DNA of 64,000 nt from Ulvibacterium sp965248315 (GCF_965248315.1 NZ_CBDFIX010000002.1:2666001-2730000), one strand, 5' to 3'; counted from the stretch's first letter, positions 44,803 through 54,988 are shown. The notes: generated by a model not told the origin, from the letters alone. Made by a program: numbers and translations.

Positions 44803-45445
44803 AGATGAAATCCAAATTCTGATTTTGTAAGAAAGAAACGGTACGGGGACCCTCATTGAACAAGAGATCTAGCACACTTAAATTTTTGATAAATCCATGA
44901 CGCCCCCCAAAAACCTGAGTATATGTTTCCTGAACCAACTGGATTTCCTTTTTGGCATTCACCAAAAAACGGGCATCAACGGTTTTGAATCCTTGTCCTG
45001 GCATTTCTATACTTTTTTGATAAGCCGAGGTTTTTTTCGAAGACATTTTTATTTGGAGACAATCACAAATAGTTTCAATGGTCTTAAGATTGAAATCCAA
45101 CAAAAACCGATGTTCCTTTTCAAACAACGGGGCAATATGATCTTCGTAGTACTCAAAAAACGGTGAGGTTCTATAAGCTGTTTGTAACGTACGCCAATGT
45201 TGTCGTTGCCATGAATATGAATTATCTAATCGAACCTCCTTGCACTTTTGCCGACCTTCTTTGCCACCTACATGCTTTATGGGGATTGTAAGCATATGTT
45301 TTCCCTGATCGGTGGAAATATAGCAGCGATTACGGTAGGTCTGTTTTTGATAGTTATCTTCCATCTCCCAGATAACCTTATCCCCAATTATAATGGCAAA
45401 GGCCGCTATATTCGGAAAGTAAGTTGGGTGGAGTAGGGTGTACAT
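44795..45445 (-). CDS. WbqC family protein (216 aa)
   Basis: The start LLHPTYFPNIAAFAIII, the segments YRNRCYISTDQGKHMLTIPI and WQRQHWRTLQTAYRTSPFFEYY, and the end SVLDLLFNEGP are typical of WbqC-like proteins. The family is named from O-antigen clusters, but in flavobacteria it sits next to lepB and its reaction is not known. It overlaps the DUF6122 gene by 8 bp. Confidence 0.9.
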   Translation of the reverse strand: MYTLLHPTYFPNIAAFAIIIGDKVIWEMEDNYQKQTYRNRCYISTDQGKHMLTIPIKHVGGKEGRQKCKEVRLDNSYSWQRQHWRTLQTAYRTSPFFEYYEDHIAPLFEKEHRFLLDFNLKTIETICDCLQIKMSSKKTSAYQKSIEMPGQGFKTVDARFLVNAKKEIQLVQETYTQVFGGRHGFIKNLSVLDLLFNEGPRTVSFLQNQNLDFIYA

Positions 45446-45506
45446 CTAGGAATTGATTAAAACCAATCGGTAAAAGTAAATAAACCATCGACCGACCATT
45501 GGTGAT

Positions 45507-47204
45507 TTACGCTGTGCCTTTCTTTCTTCTTTTTCGAACAAAATCAAAAACAAACCAGGCCGCTAAGGCTATCAAAAACCATTTGAAATAGGATTTGGGT
45601 TCACCCTCTCCATGTACCGTAGTAAATACCCTGTCCCAACGTATTTCCCAATTACCAAGCCCATCGGTAAAATTCTCGATACTCATCCATATAAAAATCG
45701 GCGTACCCACAATGTGGTCCTCAGGTACATAACCCCAGGCCCTACTATCTTCAGAATGATCTCTATTATCTCCCATCATCCAATAATAGTCCTGTTTAAA
45801 GGTATAGGAATCGGCCACCTCACCATTAATTCTTATCTGATTCCCGGACACTTCTATGGTATTATGTTCGTAGTCCCTAATAATTTTTTTGTAAAGGGGT
45901 AGACTCTTTAAATTCAAAGGTACGGTACTACCCTTTTCGGGAATGTAAATAGCCCCCATATTATCATAGTTCCATGGATAATCCGGATTTTGGGGAAATA
46001 GATTTATTCCCTGCCTTCCTTTAGGTTCAATGACTTTTACAACGGAATCAATTGCAGAATTGTTTCTTAACGTGGCAGCCATTGCATCCGTTAAGGTCAC
46101 TACCCTTTGTCTATCGGCAATTTCCTTTAAGGCCAATCGCTGTTGTCTTATGAGATTGGGATCAATGCCTTTGTTATCCGTTAAGATTTGAATAGGTTGG
46201 GACTCGTAAACCCGATAGCCCGCCAATTGTAAGGCCCTTTTCTGAACTTGGGTCAAAGTCTGGGCAACATACAACCTGTTGAATTCGTTTACTCCCAATT
46301 CCGCAAGCAATCTGGAAGAAACACCTTTTTGGCCATAGGCCATATAATCATATTGGGGTTTGGCCCGATCGGAAAGTTGCAGTTGTTTCCCATTAATGTA
46401 AACAAAACCATCTATTACAGCCAAGGAATCCCCAGGAACTCCCACACATCGTTTTACGTAATTTGATTTTTTATCAATGGGCTTTTTAACTCCTTTTTCC
46501 TTTTTAAAGAAAACTCGGACCGTATCCGCAGGCCAGCTGAACACTACAATATCATTGCGTTTTACTTTTGTAAAGCCAGGTAATCTAAAATAAGGCAGTT
46601 GGGGCTTGTTCAAATAGGAACGTGTCCCGATTAATGGAAGCGTATCATGAACCATGGGGGCAGCAACCGTTGTCATTGGTGTTCTAGCACCGTAATGGTA
46701 TTTACTAACGAACAGGAAATCCCCAACGCGTAGGGTTCTCTCCAAAGACCCCGTCGGTATTACATAAGGCTGAATAAAATAGGTGTGTACCAAAGTTGCC
46801 GCTACAATGGCAAAAACTATGGAACTTACCCATTCGCCCAGTGCGGTTTTGGGATGAAGACTACGGTCATCCACATATTGAACATCCAAGGCATAATTCA
46901 CATAGTAAATATAAAACCCAAGGGTAAGGATGACCAGCCAGGTCTCCAAGAGATTATTTCTTCCAAAACTTCGGATGGTCTCCACCCAGATGACAGGAAA
47001 CATCAACAAATTAATTATGGGAATGAACAATAAAATAACCCACCATTTAGGCCTATTGATGATTTGCATCAAGATTATGGCATTGTATACGGGAATGGCC
47101 GCTTCCCAAGCTTTTCTACCTGCCTTTACGTATAGTTTCCAAGTGCCCAGGAAATGTATTATCTGTACAAGAAGAATAAAAATAATCCATTGTGATCCGT
47201 TCAT
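45507..47204 (-). CDS. lepB: Signal peptidase I with extra N-terminal membrane domain (565 aa)
   Basis: Three N-terminal membrane helices (about 5-100) precede the S26 domain. The catalytic Ser153 lies in IPTGSLERTLRVGDF and Lys251 in YVKRCVGVPGD; the box MGDNRDHSEDSRAWGYVP is near residues 485-505. The protein is much longer than typical LepB (about 320 aa), owing to the N-terminal DUF5684-like helices and an insert (about 285-430) between the Lys box and the last catalytic box. It cleaves signal peptides in the inner membrane. It follows dapB after a 110-bp gap. Confidence 0.94.
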   Translation of the reverse strand: MNGSQWIIFILLVQIIHFLGTWKLYVKAGRKAWEAAIPVYNAIILMQIINRPKWWVILLFIPIINLLMFPVIWVETIRSFGRNNLLETWLVILTLGFYIYYVNYALDVQYVDDRSLHPKTALGEWVSSIVFAIVAATLVHTYFIQPYVIPTGSLERTLRVGDFLFVSKYHYGARTPMTTVAAPMVHDTLPLIGTRSYLNKPQLPYFRLPGFTKVKRNDIVVFSWPADTVRVFFKKEKGVKKPIDKKSNYVKRCVGVPGDSLAVIDGFVYINGKQLQLSDRAKPQYDYMAYGQKGVSSRLLAELGVNEFNRLYVAQTLTQVQKRALQLAGYRVYESQPIQILTDNKGIDPNLIRQQRLALKEIADRQRVVTLTDAMAATLRNNSAIDSVVKVIEPKGRQGINLFPQNPDYPWNYDNMGAIYIPEKGSTVPLNLKSLPLYKKIIRDYEHNTIEVSGNQIRINGEVADSYTFKQDYYWMMGDNRDHSEDSRAWGYVPEDHIVGTPIFIWMSIENFTDGLGNWEIRWDRVFTTVHGEGEPKSYFKWFLIALAAWFVFDFVRKRRKKGTA

Positions 47205-47314
47205 AGAAAATCGTGTTAGTTGCTATTGGCTGGCTTTAAATCAATTTTTAAATAAAGGTTTTTGTAAAAGTGTACACGAGGATACGTACTTTATACTTCG
47301 AAAAGTTACACATC

Positions 47315-48016
47315 TTAACCTAGATTTAACACATCTTTCATGGAAAATATGCCTTTCTTTCCCAAAATCCATTCCGCTGCAATTACGGCTCCAAGGGCAA
47401 AGCCTTCCCTATTATGCGCGGTATGCTGTATTTCAATGCTATCCACTTCGCTATGGTATGAAACGGTGTGTGTGCCGGGAACGGCATCGATTCTTTTTGA
47501 GGTTATGGGTACGGTCTTTTCTCCATTACCATCTAGCTTCCAATCTAAATAATCTGTATTTTCTATGACCCCTTGGGCCAAGGTAATGGCCGTACCACTG
47601 GGAGCATCCAATTTTTGGGTGTGATGGGTTTCCTCCAATGCTATTTTGTATTCATTCACATTTCGCATCATTTTGGCCAGATAGGTATTTAGTTCAAAAA
47701 AAATGTTTACACCTAAACTGAAATTAGATGCATAAATAAAGGCTCCATTTTTTTCATGACATAGATCCAGCACTTTATCATAATCCTTTAACCAACCCGT
47801 GGTACCCGAAATAATAGGAATATCATGTTCCAAACAACTACTTATATTGCCTAGGGCAGAATCTGGTGTGCTAAAGTCTATAGCCACATCCATATCGGAA
47901 AAGTCGATATTGGTAGTTCCTATATCCACCTTGGTACTGATGACATGCCCTCTTCCAAGAGCAGTGCGTTCTATCATCTTGCCCATTTTTCCATACCCAA
48001 ACAAAGCAATTTTCAT
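47315..48016 (-). CDS. dapB: 4-hydroxy-tetrahydrodipicolinate reductase (233 aa)
   Basis: The NAD(P)-binding start ALFGYGKMGKMIER, DFSTPDSAL, GTTGWLKDY, ASNFSLGVNIFFEL and the catalytic HHTQKLDAPSGTA identify DapB. It acts in lysine and meso-diaminopimelate synthesis. It lies between lepB and a DUF5683 gene in an order common to flavobacteria. Confidence 0.95.
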   Translation of the reverse strand: MKIALFGYGKMGKMIERTALGRGHVISTKVDIGTTNIDFSDMDVAIDFSTPDSALGNISSCLEHDIPIISGTTGWLKDYDKVLDLCHEKNGAFIYASNFSLGVNIFFELNTYLAKMMRNVNEYKIALEETHHTQKLDAPSGTAITLAQGVIENTDYLDWKLDGNGEKTVPITSKRIDAVPGTHTVSYHSEVDSIEIQHTAHNREGFALGAVIAAEWILGKKGIFSMKDVLNLG

Positions 48017-48019
48017 GCG

Positions 48020-48676
48020 CTAAAACTTAATAGTTAATGCCAACCCATAGTTGGGATCTGTGGTAATAGGATTTAAGTCGATATAAGGCTGTATATTTAA
48101 ATCAAAACTTAAATCATCGTCGATATTATACTGCTTTAAATGTGCATCCACATTGGCATCCACAACATTGAGGGCGTACAAGAGAATAGTGATTAAAAGA
48201 GCCAGATCCCGGTCCCGTTGAAATCTCTCCTGAGCATCCTCAAGGGCATCATCTGAAAAATCAGGATTTCCCGGATCTATCCCACTTCCATCCAGATCGT
48301 AAAACTCATCATCCGTGAAACCGGCCCTTCTTCTTTTGAAAGCAGCCCTGAAACGATCGTACCGCCCGTCATTAAAGGTGTAGGCATAAATACCAGTTCC
48401 AATAGCAGCGTATACGATAGGAACCTTCCAGTACCTTTTGTTGTAGATTTGTCCAAGACCCGGTAATACGGCTGAGTAAAATGCCGCTTTACTTGGGGCC
48501 AAGGGGTTTATGCGTTTTTTTTTAGCGACTAAAGTGTCTACAACCATTACCCCTTCCTCTTCCAGATCCATTTTTAGGGAATCCACTTCTTGATCCTGGG
48601 GTTTCTTTTCCTGTGCAGAACCTATTGTAGCTGCAAGAGTAAAAAATGTGACTATGATGAGGGTTCTATTCAACAA
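48020..48676 (-). CDS. DUF5683 family exported protein (218 aa)
   Basis: A signal peptide (about 1-21, ending GSAQ) is followed by PSKAAFYSAVLPGLGQIYNKRYWKVPIVYAA-type sequence, here split by a membrane-like segment, and a C-terminal beta strand ending LTIKF, as in outer-membrane-linked proteins. The family is conserved next to parB in flavobacteria; its function is unknown. It overlaps parB by 11 bp. Confidence 0.87.
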   Translation of the reverse strand: MLNRTLIIVTFFTLAATIGSAQEKKPQDQEVDSLKMDLEEEGVMVVDTLVAKKKRINPLAPSKAAFYSAVLPGLGQIYNKRYWKVPIVYAAIGTGIYAYTFNDGRYDRFRAAFKRRRAGFTDDEFYDLDGSGIDPGNPDFSDDALEDAQERFQRDRDLALLITILLYALNVVDANVDAHLKQYNIDDDLSFDLNIQPYIDLNPITTDPNYGLALTIKF

Positions 48677-49571
48677 GAATCAATTTTTTAAGCCGATCAA
48701 GTTCTTCTTTGGTATGAAAGGGAATGATAATTTTTCCCTTGCCGGATTTTGATGCATTGATAACCACTTTTGTGGATAGGTGACTGGTGAGCTCCTCGGT
48801 GAGATTTTTGGCGAAGTCTGGTTCTTCCCTAAGCTTTTTAACCAGTTCTTTACCAACGCTATTGCCTTCATGATAAGCTTTTACGGCCTTCTCGGTATCC
48901 CTTACCGATAGGTTTTTGGAAACTATTTTTTCATACAAGGAAATCTGATCTTCCTTTAGATCTATATTCACCAATGCCCTACCATGGCCCATACTCACAA
49001 ACCCATCACGAATTCCAGTCTGGATTATAGGATCAAGTCGTAAGAGGCGTAAATAATTGGTAATGGTGGAACGTTTTTTTCCTACCCTGTCACTTAATCT
49101 TTCTTGGGTCAATTCAATCTCATCGATCAATCTTTGATAGGAAAGGGCAATCTCAATAGGGTCCAGGTCTTGGCGTTGTATATTCTCAACCAAGGCCATT
49201 TCCAGGGATTCTTGATCGTTTGCAATACGGATATATGCCGGAATGGTAGCGAGACCTATCATTTTAGACGCCCTCAATCGTCGCTCCCCGGAAACCAATT
49301 GATAGGAATTGAATCCTGATTTACGGACGGTAATGGGTTGTATAACTCCCAATTCCTTTATGGACGTGGCCAGCTCGTTTAATGAATTATCATTAAAATT
49401 AGATCGTGGCTGAAAAGGATTTACTGCAATGGCATCCACATCCAGTTCCACAATATTCCCAACAACCTTATCCGCATTTTTATCGGATGCCGATTGTATA
49501 TCATTTTCAGGATCTTTGAGCAGGGCGGACAACCCCCTTCCAAGAGCTTGTTTTTTTGTTGCTTTCGCCAT
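48666..49571 (-). CDS. parB: Chromosome partition protein ParB (301 aa)
   Basis: N-terminal LGRGLSALL, then the CTPase/ParB boxes NPFQPRSNF, SGERRLRASKMIGL and LVENIQRQDLDPIEIAL, and a helix-turn-helix (ERLSDRVGKKRSTITNYLRL). The C-terminal dimer domain closes the protein. It binds parS sites and works with ParA. I saw no obvious parS in the window. Confidence 0.95.
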   Translation of the reverse strand: MAKATKKQALGRGLSALLKDPENDIQSASDKNADKVVGNIVELDVDAIAVNPFQPRSNFNDNSLNELATSIKELGVIQPITVRKSGFNSYQLVSGERRLRASKMIGLATIPAYIRIANDQESLEMALVENIQRQDLDPIEIALSYQRLIDEIELTQERLSDRVGKKRSTITNYLRLLRLDPIIQTGIRDGFVSMGHGRALVNIDLKEDQISLYEKIVSKNLSVRDTEKAVKAYHEGNSVGKELVKKLREEPDFAKNLTEELTSHLSTKVVINASKSGKGKIIIPFHTKEELDRLKKLILVE

Positions 49572-50344
49572 TATACAGTCTCCATATTTTTCTTCACCAG
49601 TTCATTGGCCATATTAAGGTAGTTGGCCGCACCTTTGCTACTGGCATCGTATTTAATAATACTCTCACCATAGCTAGGTGCCTCACTGAGCCTAACATTG
49701 CGTTGTATAATGGTATCAAAGACCATGTCCGCAAAATGTTTTCTTACTTCCTCCACTACTTGATTGGATAGGCGCAATCTGGAGTCGTACATGGTAAGCA
49801 GCATCCCTTCGATATCCAAATCAGGATTGTGTATTCTTTGTACGCTTTTAATGGTATTGAGCAATTTACCAAGACCTTCCAATGCAAAATATTCACATTG
49901 AATTGGAATGATTACGGAATCGGCAGCCGTTAAAGCATTTAGAGTCAATAAGCCCAAGGATGGGGCACAATCTATTAGAATATAATCATAGGCATTTCTG
50001 AGTTCGGAAATTGCTTTTTTGAGCATGTATTCCCGATCTTCCTTGTCGACCAATTCAATTTCAATAGCTACCAAATCGATATGGGCAGGAATTAAATCCA
50101 CATTGGGCGAGGAAGTCTCCAAAATGGTTTCAGTAGCATTTTTGGTATGTTCCAAAAGTTGGTATGTGCCTAAATCCACTGATTCTACCTCAATTCCCAA
50201 ACCGGATGTGGCATTGGCCTGTGGATCCGCATCTATAAGCAATACCTTTTTCTCCAGAACCCCCAACGAAGCCGCTAAATTGACCGTGGTAGTGGTTTTC
50301 CCAACCCCACCTTTCTGATTGGCAATAGCAATAATCTTCCCCAT
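49571..50344 (-). CDS. parA: Chromosome partition ATPase ParA (257 aa)
   Basis: Deviant Walker A ANQKGGVGKTTTTVNLA at the N-terminus, LIDADPQANATSGLG, the LIDCAPSLGLLT box and VIIPIQCEYFALEG are typical of Soj-type ParA. It abuts parB, sharing one base. It is the first gene of the cluster; a TATTTTTA box on the minus strand about 35 bp upstream is a possible -7 element. Confidence 0.95.
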   Translation of the reverse strand: MGKIIAIANQKGGVGKTTTTVNLAASLGVLEKKVLLIDADPQANATSGLGIEVESVDLGTYQLLEHTKNATETILETSSPNVDLIPAHIDLVAIEIELVDKEDREYMLKKAISELRNAYDYILIDCAPSLGLLTLNALTAADSVIIPIQCEYFALEGLGKLLNTIKSVQRIHNPDLDIEGMLLTMYDSRLRLSNQVVEEVRKHFADMVFDTIIQRNVRLSEAPSYGESIIKYDASSKGAANYLNMANELVKKNMETV

Positions 50345-50504
50345 TATATCATCATAAGTTAGGGGTTAAAAATACGATTATTTAATCGACCAGAAAATGT
50401 ATTTTGTTAACACAAGGTGAATAACTAGGGCACTTTGCGTTAAAGTTGGTTAAATAGGGCCAATCCTGTTAATTTACGTGTCAGACCTTATTCGATTTTT
50501 GCAT

Positions 50505-52655
50505 TTAGTCGAGCAGTATCTCCAGAATCTGTATGGCCGCATCACTAATTTTGGTGCCTGGGCCAAAAACGGCTACTGCCCCGGCATCGAACAGGAATTC
50601 GTAATCCTGATGTGGAATTACTCCGCCCACGATGACCATAATATCTTCCCTACCATGGTTTTTGAGCTCTTCCAAAACCTGTGGTACCAAGGTTTTATGA
50701 CCTGCCGCCAAGGAGGAAACACCTAAAACATGCACGTCATTCTCAACAGCTTGCTTGGCCGCTTCCATCGGAGTTTGAAAAAGAGGGCCAATATCCACAT
50801 CAAAACCTAGATCGGCATAACCTGTAGCAACGACCTTAGCACCCCGGTCATGGCCGTCCTGCCCCATCTTGGCTATCATTATACGTGGTCTTCTGCCATC
50901 TTTTTCAGCAAACGTATCGGCCATTTCCCTGGCCTTTTTGAAACTTTCATCGTCCTTTATCTCTTTTGAATACACCCCGGTAAATGTTTGAATTTTCGCT
51001 TTATATCGTCCGAATGCCGTTTCCAGGGCATCACTGATCTCTCCCAACGTGGCCCTGGCCCTTGCAGCCTCTACCGCCAAAGCCAACAAATTGTCTTCCT
51101 TGGAAGTTTCTTGGGCATCGGATTTTCCTTGGGCTACTTCCGTTAATTTCTCAAGTGCCTTTTTCACCGCCTGGGCATCCCTATCTTTTTTGAGTAATTC
51201 CAAACGCTCTATTTGCTGCCGTCTTACCTCTGCATTGTCAACTTCCAAAATCTGTAAGGGATCTTCTTCTTCAAGTTGATACTTGTTGGTACCTACTATG
51301 ATATCCTGTCCTCCATCAATACGTGCTTGTTTTCTGGCAGCAGCCTGCTCTATACGCATTTTTGGAATACCTGCTTCAATGGCTTTGGTCATTCCGCCCA
51401 ATTCCTCTATTTCTTCGATCAACTTCCACGCCTTATGTGCCAGATCATTGGTAAGACTTTCAACATAATAGCTTCCACCCCAAGGATCTACGGTCTTTGT
51501 AATTTTTGTTTCTTCCTGTAAAAAGATTTGGGTATTCCTGGCAATACGTGCGGAAAAATCCGTGGGTAGGGCAATGGCTTCATCCAAGGCATTGGTATGT
51601 AGACTTTGGGTACCCCCAAATGCAGCTGCGGCGGCCTCAATAGCTGTACGAGCTACATTGTTGAAGGGGTCTTGTTCCGTAAGGCTCCATCCGCTGGTCT
51701 GACAGTGTGTACGCAATGCCAAGGATTTTACGCTCTGGGGATTGAACTGCTTTACCAGTTTGGCCCACAGCATTCGACCGGCCCTCATTTTGGCGATTTC
51801 CATAAAATGGTTCATGCCTATGGCCCAAAAGAACGAAAGCCTTGGGGCAAATTGATCAATGCCCAGACCGGCTTTTAATCCGGTCCTAATATATTCCAAG
51901 CCATCAGCCAAAGTATAGGCCAATTCAATATCCGCCGTGGCTCCGGCTTCCTGCATATGATAGCCGGAAATACTTATGCTATTGAATCGTGGCATGTGTT
52001 TACTTGTATACTCAAAAATATCCGCTATAATCTGCATGGAAGGAGTAGGAGGGTAAATATAGGTGTTCCGCACCATGAACTCCTTTAGAATATCATTTTG
52101 GATGGTGCCCGCCAATTGTTCCGGTGCGGCACCTTGCTCTTCCGCAGCTACAATGTAAAAGGCCATAATGGGTAGTACCGCTCCGTTCATGGTCATAGAG
52201 ACAGACATCTTATCCAATGGAATACCATCAAAAAGAATTTTCATATCCTCTACCGAATCTATGGCCACACCAGCTTTACCCACGTCGCCAACAACGCGTT
52301 CGTGGTCACTATCATAACCCCTGTGGGTGGGAAGGTCAAAGGCTACGGATAATCCTTTTTGGCCCGCGGCCAAATTCCTTCTATAAAAGGCATTGCTCTC
52401 CTCTGCAGTGGAAAATCCGGCATATTGCCGTATGGTCCAAGGTCTTCTAACATACATGGTAGAATAGGGCCCTCTTAGATTAGGGGCAATACCTGCTACA
52501 AAATCAAGGTGTTGTAAGTTTTCAATTTCCTTTTTATCATATACAGGTTTTAAAGGAATATGTTCCGCTGTTTCAAAAACATTTCTATTTTCTATCTTCT
52601 TTTCCAGGGTTGGATTTTGCCTCAACTCCAAGTGCCCTACTTCTTTTCTATTCAT
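50505..52655 (-). CDS. mutB: Methylmalonyl-CoA mutase large subunit (716 aa)
   Basis: The N-terminal TIM barrel holds GPYSTMYVRRPWTIRQYAGFS-type sequence and RTHCQTSGWSLTEQDPFNN. The C-terminal B12 domain has the cobalamin motif DGHDRGAK, then GVSSLAAGHKTLVP and VGGVIP. It converts methylmalonyl-CoA to succinyl-CoA with MutA. The ATG at 52655 overlaps the mutA stop by 8 bp. The carboxylase genes that make its substrate lie 2.6 kb away on the other strand. Confidence 0.96.
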   Translation of the reverse strand: MNRKEVGHLELRQNPTLEKKIENRNVFETAEHIPLKPVYDKKEIENLQHLDFVAGIAPNLRGPYSTMYVRRPWTIRQYAGFSTAEESNAFYRRNLAAGQKGLSVAFDLPTHRGYDSDHERVVGDVGKAGVAIDSVEDMKILFDGIPLDKMSVSMTMNGAVLPIMAFYIVAAEEQGAAPEQLAGTIQNDILKEFMVRNTYIYPPTPSMQIIADIFEYTSKHMPRFNSISISGYHMQEAGATADIELAYTLADGLEYIRTGLKAGLGIDQFAPRLSFFWAIGMNHFMEIAKMRAGRMLWAKLVKQFNPQSVKSLALRTHCQTSGWSLTEQDPFNNVARTAIEAAAAAFGGTQSLHTNALDEAIALPTDFSARIARNTQIFLQEETKITKTVDPWGGSYYVESLTNDLAHKAWKLIEEIEELGGMTKAIEAGIPKMRIEQAAARKQARIDGGQDIIVGTNKYQLEEEDPLQILEVDNAEVRRQQIERLELLKKDRDAQAVKKALEKLTEVAQGKSDAQETSKEDNLLALAVEAARARATLGEISDALETAFGRYKAKIQTFTGVYSKEIKDDESFKKAREMADTFAEKDGRRPRIMIAKMGQDGHDRGAKVVATGYADLGFDVDIGPLFQTPMEAAKQAVENDVHVLGVSSLAAGHKTLVPQVLEELKNHGREDIMVIVGGVIPHQDYEFLFDAGAVAVFGPGTKISDAAIQILEILLD

Positions 52656-54033
52656 CACCTAATCTTTTTTGTTCAAGAGATTCCGCTAGCCGTTTTTCCA
52701 AAATAGGTTCTATCAAAGTTTTTCGTTTGTCCTTTTTTAAAAAGGGGTAGAGTTCCAAGGCCTCTTTCATGCGGTCTTGATCGTTCTGATACTTGTTGGT
52801 GCCTAAAAGCACCTCCTTTCCTTCGTCAAAGAGCGATTGTTCTTTTTCCGCGCTTTCCTTGACCTTTTTTTGAATTATATGTTCTTTTAGTTGTTTAAGA
52901 AACCCTCCTCCGGCCTCGATGGATTTAAAGAGCTCCAAAGCTTTTTCCGCCAATTGATGGGTTAAGCTTTCAATGTAATAGGCACCATCAGCGGGGTTGG
53001 CTACTTTCTCAAAATAGCTTTCACCCTTTAGGATCAATAATTGATTCCTGGCTATCCGTTCTCCAAATTCATTATCCTTATGGAAAATGGCGTCGTAGGA
53101 AAGGTTACATATCGAATCGGAACCTCCTAAAATGGCCGACATACTTTCCGTAGTAGTACGAAGCATATTTACATTGTAGTCGTACAGCGTTTTGTTTCTT
53201 TTAGTGGGAAGTGTCAGAATGTGGCAATCGGTTTCTACTCCATACTCTTGTGCCAAAGTTTCCCAAAGCAATCTAAGCGCTCGTAATTTGGCTATTTCAA
53301 AGAAATAATTGGTGCCTATAGTGACCTTGAAAACAATGGTGGTTACCTCTTTATCCAACTCCTTGAAAAAATTAAGGTACTCGTTGGCCTGTGCAAGGGC
53401 ATAGGCCAATTGTTGCACTTTATTGGCCCCGGCATTTTGATATAAGGAAACGTCGGTTCCTAGGATACCGATGGAGGGATTCCCTTGGGTGTAATCATGG
53501 ATTTCCTTTACTATCTGGTAATCCTTGTCCATAGAATGATACCAATTTCCAGTTCTTGCCAGATTCCCCACAATATCCAAGTTAAGAAAGACTTCTGTCT
53601 TTTTATCACCGATATAGTCCACAAGGGACTTTAAATACTTGGATGATAGAAAAGTAAACTCAAAATAAACAGGAACTGATTCTAGATCAATATTGGTAAG
53701 TAGATCATTAATGGAAATAGTTTCCGAGGGTATGATCATCAAAAGACTTTCCGCACCCCTTTCCAGGGCTTCAATTGCTTTCTTGTTCGCACGTTTGGAA
53801 TCTTGGACATAAAGACTTTGGGTCACATACCATTTTTTGGGAGATTTCGAGATATTGGGGAGGACCCCTTCAACATCCTCGGAATGGTAAAACGGTTTTA
53901 CATCAACTCCCTCGGGAGATTTCCAAATCAAAGCTTCGTTGTAATCCGCGCCTTTAAGATCCACTTGGATTTTTTGTTTCCAAGCCTTGGCCGATACTGG
54001 GTCAAACTCATCGAACAAATTTACGCTACTCAT
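52648..54033 (-). CDS. mutA: Methylmalonyl-CoA mutase small subunit (461 aa)
   Basis: It aligns in layout with the barrel of MutB (FDEFDPVSAKAWKQKIQVDLKG, ILGTDVSLYQNAGANKVQQLAYALA, AYYIESLTHQLAEKALELF) but lacks the C-terminal B12-binding domain, as is usual for Bacteroidota small subunits. The ATG at 54033 (MSSVNLFDEFDP) is chosen over one nine codons upstream. It overlaps the FtsB-like gene by 8 bp. Confidence 0.93.
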   Translation of the reverse strand: MSSVNLFDEFDPVSAKAWKQKIQVDLKGADYNEALIWKSPEGVDVKPFYHSEDVEGVLPNISKSPKKWYVTQSLYVQDSKRANKKAIEALERGAESLLMIIPSETISINDLLTNIDLESVPVYFEFTFLSSKYLKSLVDYIGDKKTEVFLNLDIVGNLARTGNWYHSMDKDYQIVKEIHDYTQGNPSIGILGTDVSLYQNAGANKVQQLAYALAQANEYLNFFKELDKEVTTIVFKVTIGTNYFFEIAKLRALRLLWETLAQEYGVETDCHILTLPTKRNKTLYDYNVNMLRTTTESMSAILGGSDSICNLSYDAIFHKDNEFGERIARNQLLILKGESYFEKVANPADGAYYIESLTHQLAEKALELFKSIEAGGGFLKQLKEHIIQKKVKESAEKEQSLFDEGKEVLLGTNKYQNDQDRMKEALELYPFLKKDKRKTLIEPILEKRLAESLEQKRLGDE

Positions 54034-54358
54034 CTTTATTGGTTTTAAGGCTATCTTCATACTCTATGAGATAGATTTCTTCATTTTTCTTTTTGAGATA
54101 ATATTGCTCACGTGCAAATTTTTCCAACTCTTTAGGGTCGGACAGTTTCTCTATAATCTTTTTGTCCTTCGCAATCTCCTCGCGCAAAAAATCCTGTTGT
54201 TTTTCCAATTTTTTGATTTCTTTTTTCAGCTCCATATGAATTAAGAGCGAATTGGTATCAAAGAACAACATCCATATCACGAATACTGTAAGCACTAAAA
54301 CGTATATGTTGGTTAGCACCCCGAACCATTTTTTCTTTTTCAGTTCCTTTAGACCCAT
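54026..54358 (-). CDS. FtsB/DivIC-like septum formation initiator (110 aa)
   Basis: A short basic N-terminus, one membrane helix (about 15-33) and a long coiled coil (about 40-75, MELKKEIKKLEKQQDFLREEI), then the family end KLSDPKELEKFAREQYYLKKKNE. It should act in cell division with FtsL/FtsQ-type partners. The neighbours udk and mutA are the usual ones in flavobacteria. Confidence 0.9.
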   Translation of the reverse strand: MGLKELKKKKWFGVLTNIYVLVLTVFVIWMLFFDTNSLLIHMELKKEIKKLEKQQDFLREEIAKDKKIIEKLSDPKELEKFAREQYYLKKKNEEIYLIEYEDSLKTNKDE

Positions 54359-54362
54359 GACG

Positions 54363-54971
54363 CTAAGCTAGTTTTTCGTTAATGATGGTGCGAACAATAT
54401 CCACGGCCACCGTATTATAGGTGTTATTGGGTATAATAATATCTGCATATTCCTTTGTGGGTTCTATAAACTGATCGTGCATCGGTTTTATGGTAGTCTG
54501 ATAATTGTTCAAGGTCTCGTTAAGGTCCCATCCCCGTTCGTTAACGTCCCGCTTCAACCTGCGGATCAACCTTTCGTCGGAATCGGCATGTACAAAAATC
54601 TTTATATCGAACATCTCTCGTATCAATGCATTTGTCAATATTAAAATGCCCTCTACAATGAGCACCTCACTGGGGTTTACCGTTACCGTATCCTTTGTTC
54701 TGTTGCATTCCAAGAAAGAGTATACGGGCTGCTCAATGGAATGTCCTGCACTTAATAACTGAAGATGTTCCTCCAATAGCTCGAAATCTATGGATTGCGG
54801 GTGGTCAAAATTAGTTTTCTTCCTTTCTTCGATATCCAAATGTGAAAGGTCTCGATAATAGGAGTCCTGGGAAATTATACCCACTTCTCCCGGAGGAAGT
54901 TCATCAACTATTTGATTTACCACCGTAGTCTTACCACAGCCGGTACCCCCAGCAATTCCAATAATCAACAT
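54363..54971 (-). CDS. udk: Uridine kinase (202 aa)
   Basis: Walker A GIAGGTGCGKTTVVNQI, the SQDSYYRDLS segment, NFDHPQSIDFELL and VEGILIL match uridine kinase. It phosphorylates uridine and cytidine in pyrimidine salvage. It leads the unit udk-ftsB-mutA-mutB. Confidence 0.95.
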   Translation of the reverse strand: MLIIGIAGGTGCGKTTVVNQIVDELPPGEVGIISQDSYYRDLSHLDIEERKKTNFDHPQSIDFELLEEHLQLLSAGHSIEQPVYSFLECNRTKDTVTVNPSEVLIVEGILILTNALIREMFDIKIFVHADSDERLIRRLKRDVNERGWDLNETLNNYQTTIKPMHDQFIEPTKEYADIIIPNNTYNTVAVDIVRTIINEKLA

Positions 54972-54988
54972 ACGCTTTGGTTTTAATC

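Noticed and set aside
50345..50504. parS site or replication origin next to parA
   Set aside because: No parS-like palindrome or DnaA-box cluster was recognised in the gap, and dnaA is not in the window.
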